Positions 4,522 through 5,786 of a stretch of DNA of 5,786 nucleotides are shown here, in pieces (positions within the stretch are counted from its first letter, which is position 1; every line of letters starts with the position of its first letter). The notes under the pieces are model-generated. The model had not been told where the DNA came from. It saw only the letters and a list, made by a program, of their open reading frames with translations, and did no database searches. The stretch is taken from the NCBI GenBank assembly GCA_000438115.1, contig FR903618.1:16769-22554 (forward strand), written 5' to 3'. Source of the DNA: Prevotella sp. CAG:617. GTDB lineage: Bacteria; Bacteroidota; Bacteroidia; Bacteroidales; Bacteroidaceae. A program made the position numbers and the translations under genes.

Positions 4522-5744
4522 TTTTTCCATTCTACATTGCACGGCGCTACCTGTTCTCAAAAAAGAGTCACAACGCCATCAACATCATTTCGGGCATTTC
4601 TGTCGGCGGCGTAGCCCTGGCCGCCATGGCCATGGTTTGTGTCATGTCGGTATTCAACGGTTTTCGCGATTTGGTAGCCTCGCTCTTTACCTCGTTTGAC
4701 CCGCAGATCAAAGTAGTCCCGGCTATCGGAAAAACGGCGGCTGCCGACGATCCCATCCTGCAGCGCGTCAAGCAATGGCCTGGAATCGAAGCGGCATCGG
4801 CCTGTGTTGAAGACCATGCCCTGGCCCTCTATGGCGACCGGCAAATCATGATTACCGTAAAAGGCGTGGACGACCAGTTTCAACACACGTCGGACATAAA
4901 AAACATTCTGTACGGCGACGGCGAATATCGCCTGCAAACGGCGAACCTGCCTTTCGGAATTCCTGGTATTCAGCTGGCGGCCCAAATGGGCGACGGCGTA
5001 ACCTACAGCCACCCGCTCATCATCTGTGCCCCACGCAATGGCGAACAGATAAACATGATGAATCCCATAGAGAGTTTCAGCATCGATTCAGTATATTCGC
5101 CGGGTGTGGTGTTTTCCGTCAATCAGAAAAAATACGACAACAGCTACCTGATTACCTCCATTGATTTTGCCCGTCGACTGTTTGAGCGACAGGGAATGAT
5201 TACCTCACTGGAATTGAAATTGAAAGACGGCGTTGACATCCGGAAAGCCAAAGAAGAATTGAAAAAAATCACGGGAAACAGCTACAAGGTGCTCGACCGC
5301 TACGAACAGCAGCAGGACATCTTCAAGATTATGAACATAGAAAAGGTTATGGCCTATCTGTTTCTCACCTTTATCGTCCTCATTGCCTGCTTTAATATAG
5401 TCGGCTCCCTCTCCATGCTGATTATTGACAAGAAAAAGGACGTGGAAACGCTGCGCAACCTTGGAGCAAACGACCATCAGATACGACAGATTTTCCTCTT
5501 CGAAGGTCGTCTGATTTCACTTTTTGGAGCAACAATCGGCATCGTTCTCGGACTGGCGGTATGCTGGGGCCAACGCACCTTTGGCTGGCTCAAGCTGGGC
5601 AACTCCTCCGGCAACTTCATTATTGACGCATACCCTGTCAGCGTACACGGATGGGACATTCTTTTGGTATTTGCTACGGTTGTCTTAGTCGGATTCCTTT
5701 CGGTTTGGTATCCTGTACGATACCTTAGCCGCCGACTACTGTAA
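4518..5744 (+). CDS. lolE: FtsX-like ABC transporter permease, LolC/LolE type
   Basis: A complete 408-residue inner-membrane permease with the LolC/E layout. A cytoplasmic N-terminus (FYIARRYLFSKKSHNAINIISGISVGGVALA) leads into a first membrane segment at about 22-46. A large periplasmic domain spans about 50-275, and three further segments lie near 278-302, 331-350 and 379-398. Between segments 2 and 3 is the FtsX-family cytoplasmic loop KKKDVETLRNLGANDHQIRQIFLFEG, which contacts the ATPase in relatives. In E. coli, LolCDE extracts lipoproteins from the inner membrane and passes them to LolA for the outer membrane; a similar role here is inferred. No LolD ATPase or second permease is in the window, so they must be encoded elsewhere or the protein forms a homodimer. 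The LolE versus LolC label is not firm. The gene starts inside the rbfA stop (ATGA overlap at 4518-4521); the methionine is followed at once by the conserved N-terminal motif. Confidence 0.93.
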   Translation: MIFPFYIARRYLFSKKSHNAINIISGISVGGVALAAMAMVCVMSVFNGFRDLVASLFTSFDPQIKVVPAIGKTAAADDPILQRVKQWPGIEAASACVEDHALALYGDRQIMITVKGVDDQFQHTSDIKNILYGDGEYRLQTANLPFGIPGIQLAAQMGDGVTYSHPLIICAPRNGEQINMMNPIESFSIDSVYSPGVVFSVNQKKYDNSYLITSIDFARRLFERQGMITSLELKLKDGVDIRKAKEELKKITGNSYKVLDRYEQQQDIFKIMNIEKVMAYLFLTFIVLIACFNIVGSLSMLIIDKKKDVETLRNLGANDHQIRQIFLFEGRLISLFGATIGIVLGLAVCWGQRTFGWLKLGNSSGNFIIDAYPVSVHGWDILLVFATVVLVGFLSVWYPVRYLSRRLL

Positions 5745-5751
5745 AACAGTA
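5737..5751 (+). terminator. Weak hairpin overlapping the permease stop codon
   Basis: TACTGT, loop AAA, ACAGTA: a perfect 6-bp inverted repeat whose loop and inner arm include the stop codon TAA (5742-5744). It is followed by TTATTTCCC, a short, broken T stretch. The stem is A/T-rich and weak. It may mark the end of the rbfA-lolE unit, but the window ends too soon to tell. Confidence 0.25.
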
Positions 5752-5786
5752 TTATTTCCCAAAAGCAACTTCTGATATATTTAACC

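Noticed and set aside
1..5786. CRISPR arrays, insertion sequences, rRNA or tRNA genes, toxin-antitoxin or defence systems.
   Set aside because: No regularly spaced repeats, transposase motifs, tRNA cloverleaf or small paired genes were seen on either strand.

Overview
This window looks like ordinary chromosomal DNA from a member of the Bacteroidales (Bacteroidetes). The clues are the AroQ, pyruvate kinase and Xer protein sequences, and the lack of clear Shine-Dalgarno sequences. In addition, three exact copies of TATCTTTG, matching the Bacteroidetes -7 promoter consensus TAnnTTTG, lie upstream of genes. By eye the coding DNA is fairly GC-rich for the group, so a Prevotellaceae- or Bacteroidaceae-like genome of higher GC is plausible. 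The genus cannot be fixed from the sequence alone.

Left part, minus strand (1-1214): a GNAT N-acetyltransferase (690-1214) is followed by a Xer-type tyrosine recombinase, probably XerD. The recombinase starts at 585 and runs off the left edge of the window with its last catalytic residues unseen. A 7-bp hairpin between them could end acetyltransferase transcription, and a TATCTTTG box lies just upstream of xerD.

Middle (1215-1507): a non-coding divergent intergenic region of about 290 bases. It carries the aroQ promoter, two perfect inverted repeats, a C/G-rich block, and regularly spaced A/T runs with an 11-bp direct repeat. I see no RNA gene or protein gene in it.

Right part, plus strand (1508-5744): five closely packed housekeeping genes. 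These are aroQ (type II 3-dehydroquinase), pyk (pyruvate kinase), a class I SAM-dependent O-methyltransferase with a GTG start, rbfA (30S ribosome maturation factor) and an FtsX/LolE-like ABC permease. A second TATCTTTG box before rbfA suggests two transcription units, aroQ-pyk-methyltransferase and rbfA-lolE, possibly with readthrough between them. rbfA and the permease overlap by four bases (ATGA).

Pyruvate kinase makes pyruvate from PEP and AroQ works in the shikimate pathway, which also consumes PEP. The methyltransferase might act on tRNA, which would fit next to rbfA, but this is inference. The permease probably moves lipoproteins toward the outer membrane. I found no mobile element, CRISPR array, defence system or convincing new system. 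The points worth a second look are regulatory details, a substitution at the pyruvate kinase potassium site, the methyltransferase substrate, and the acetyltransferase sitting between xerD and aroQ.
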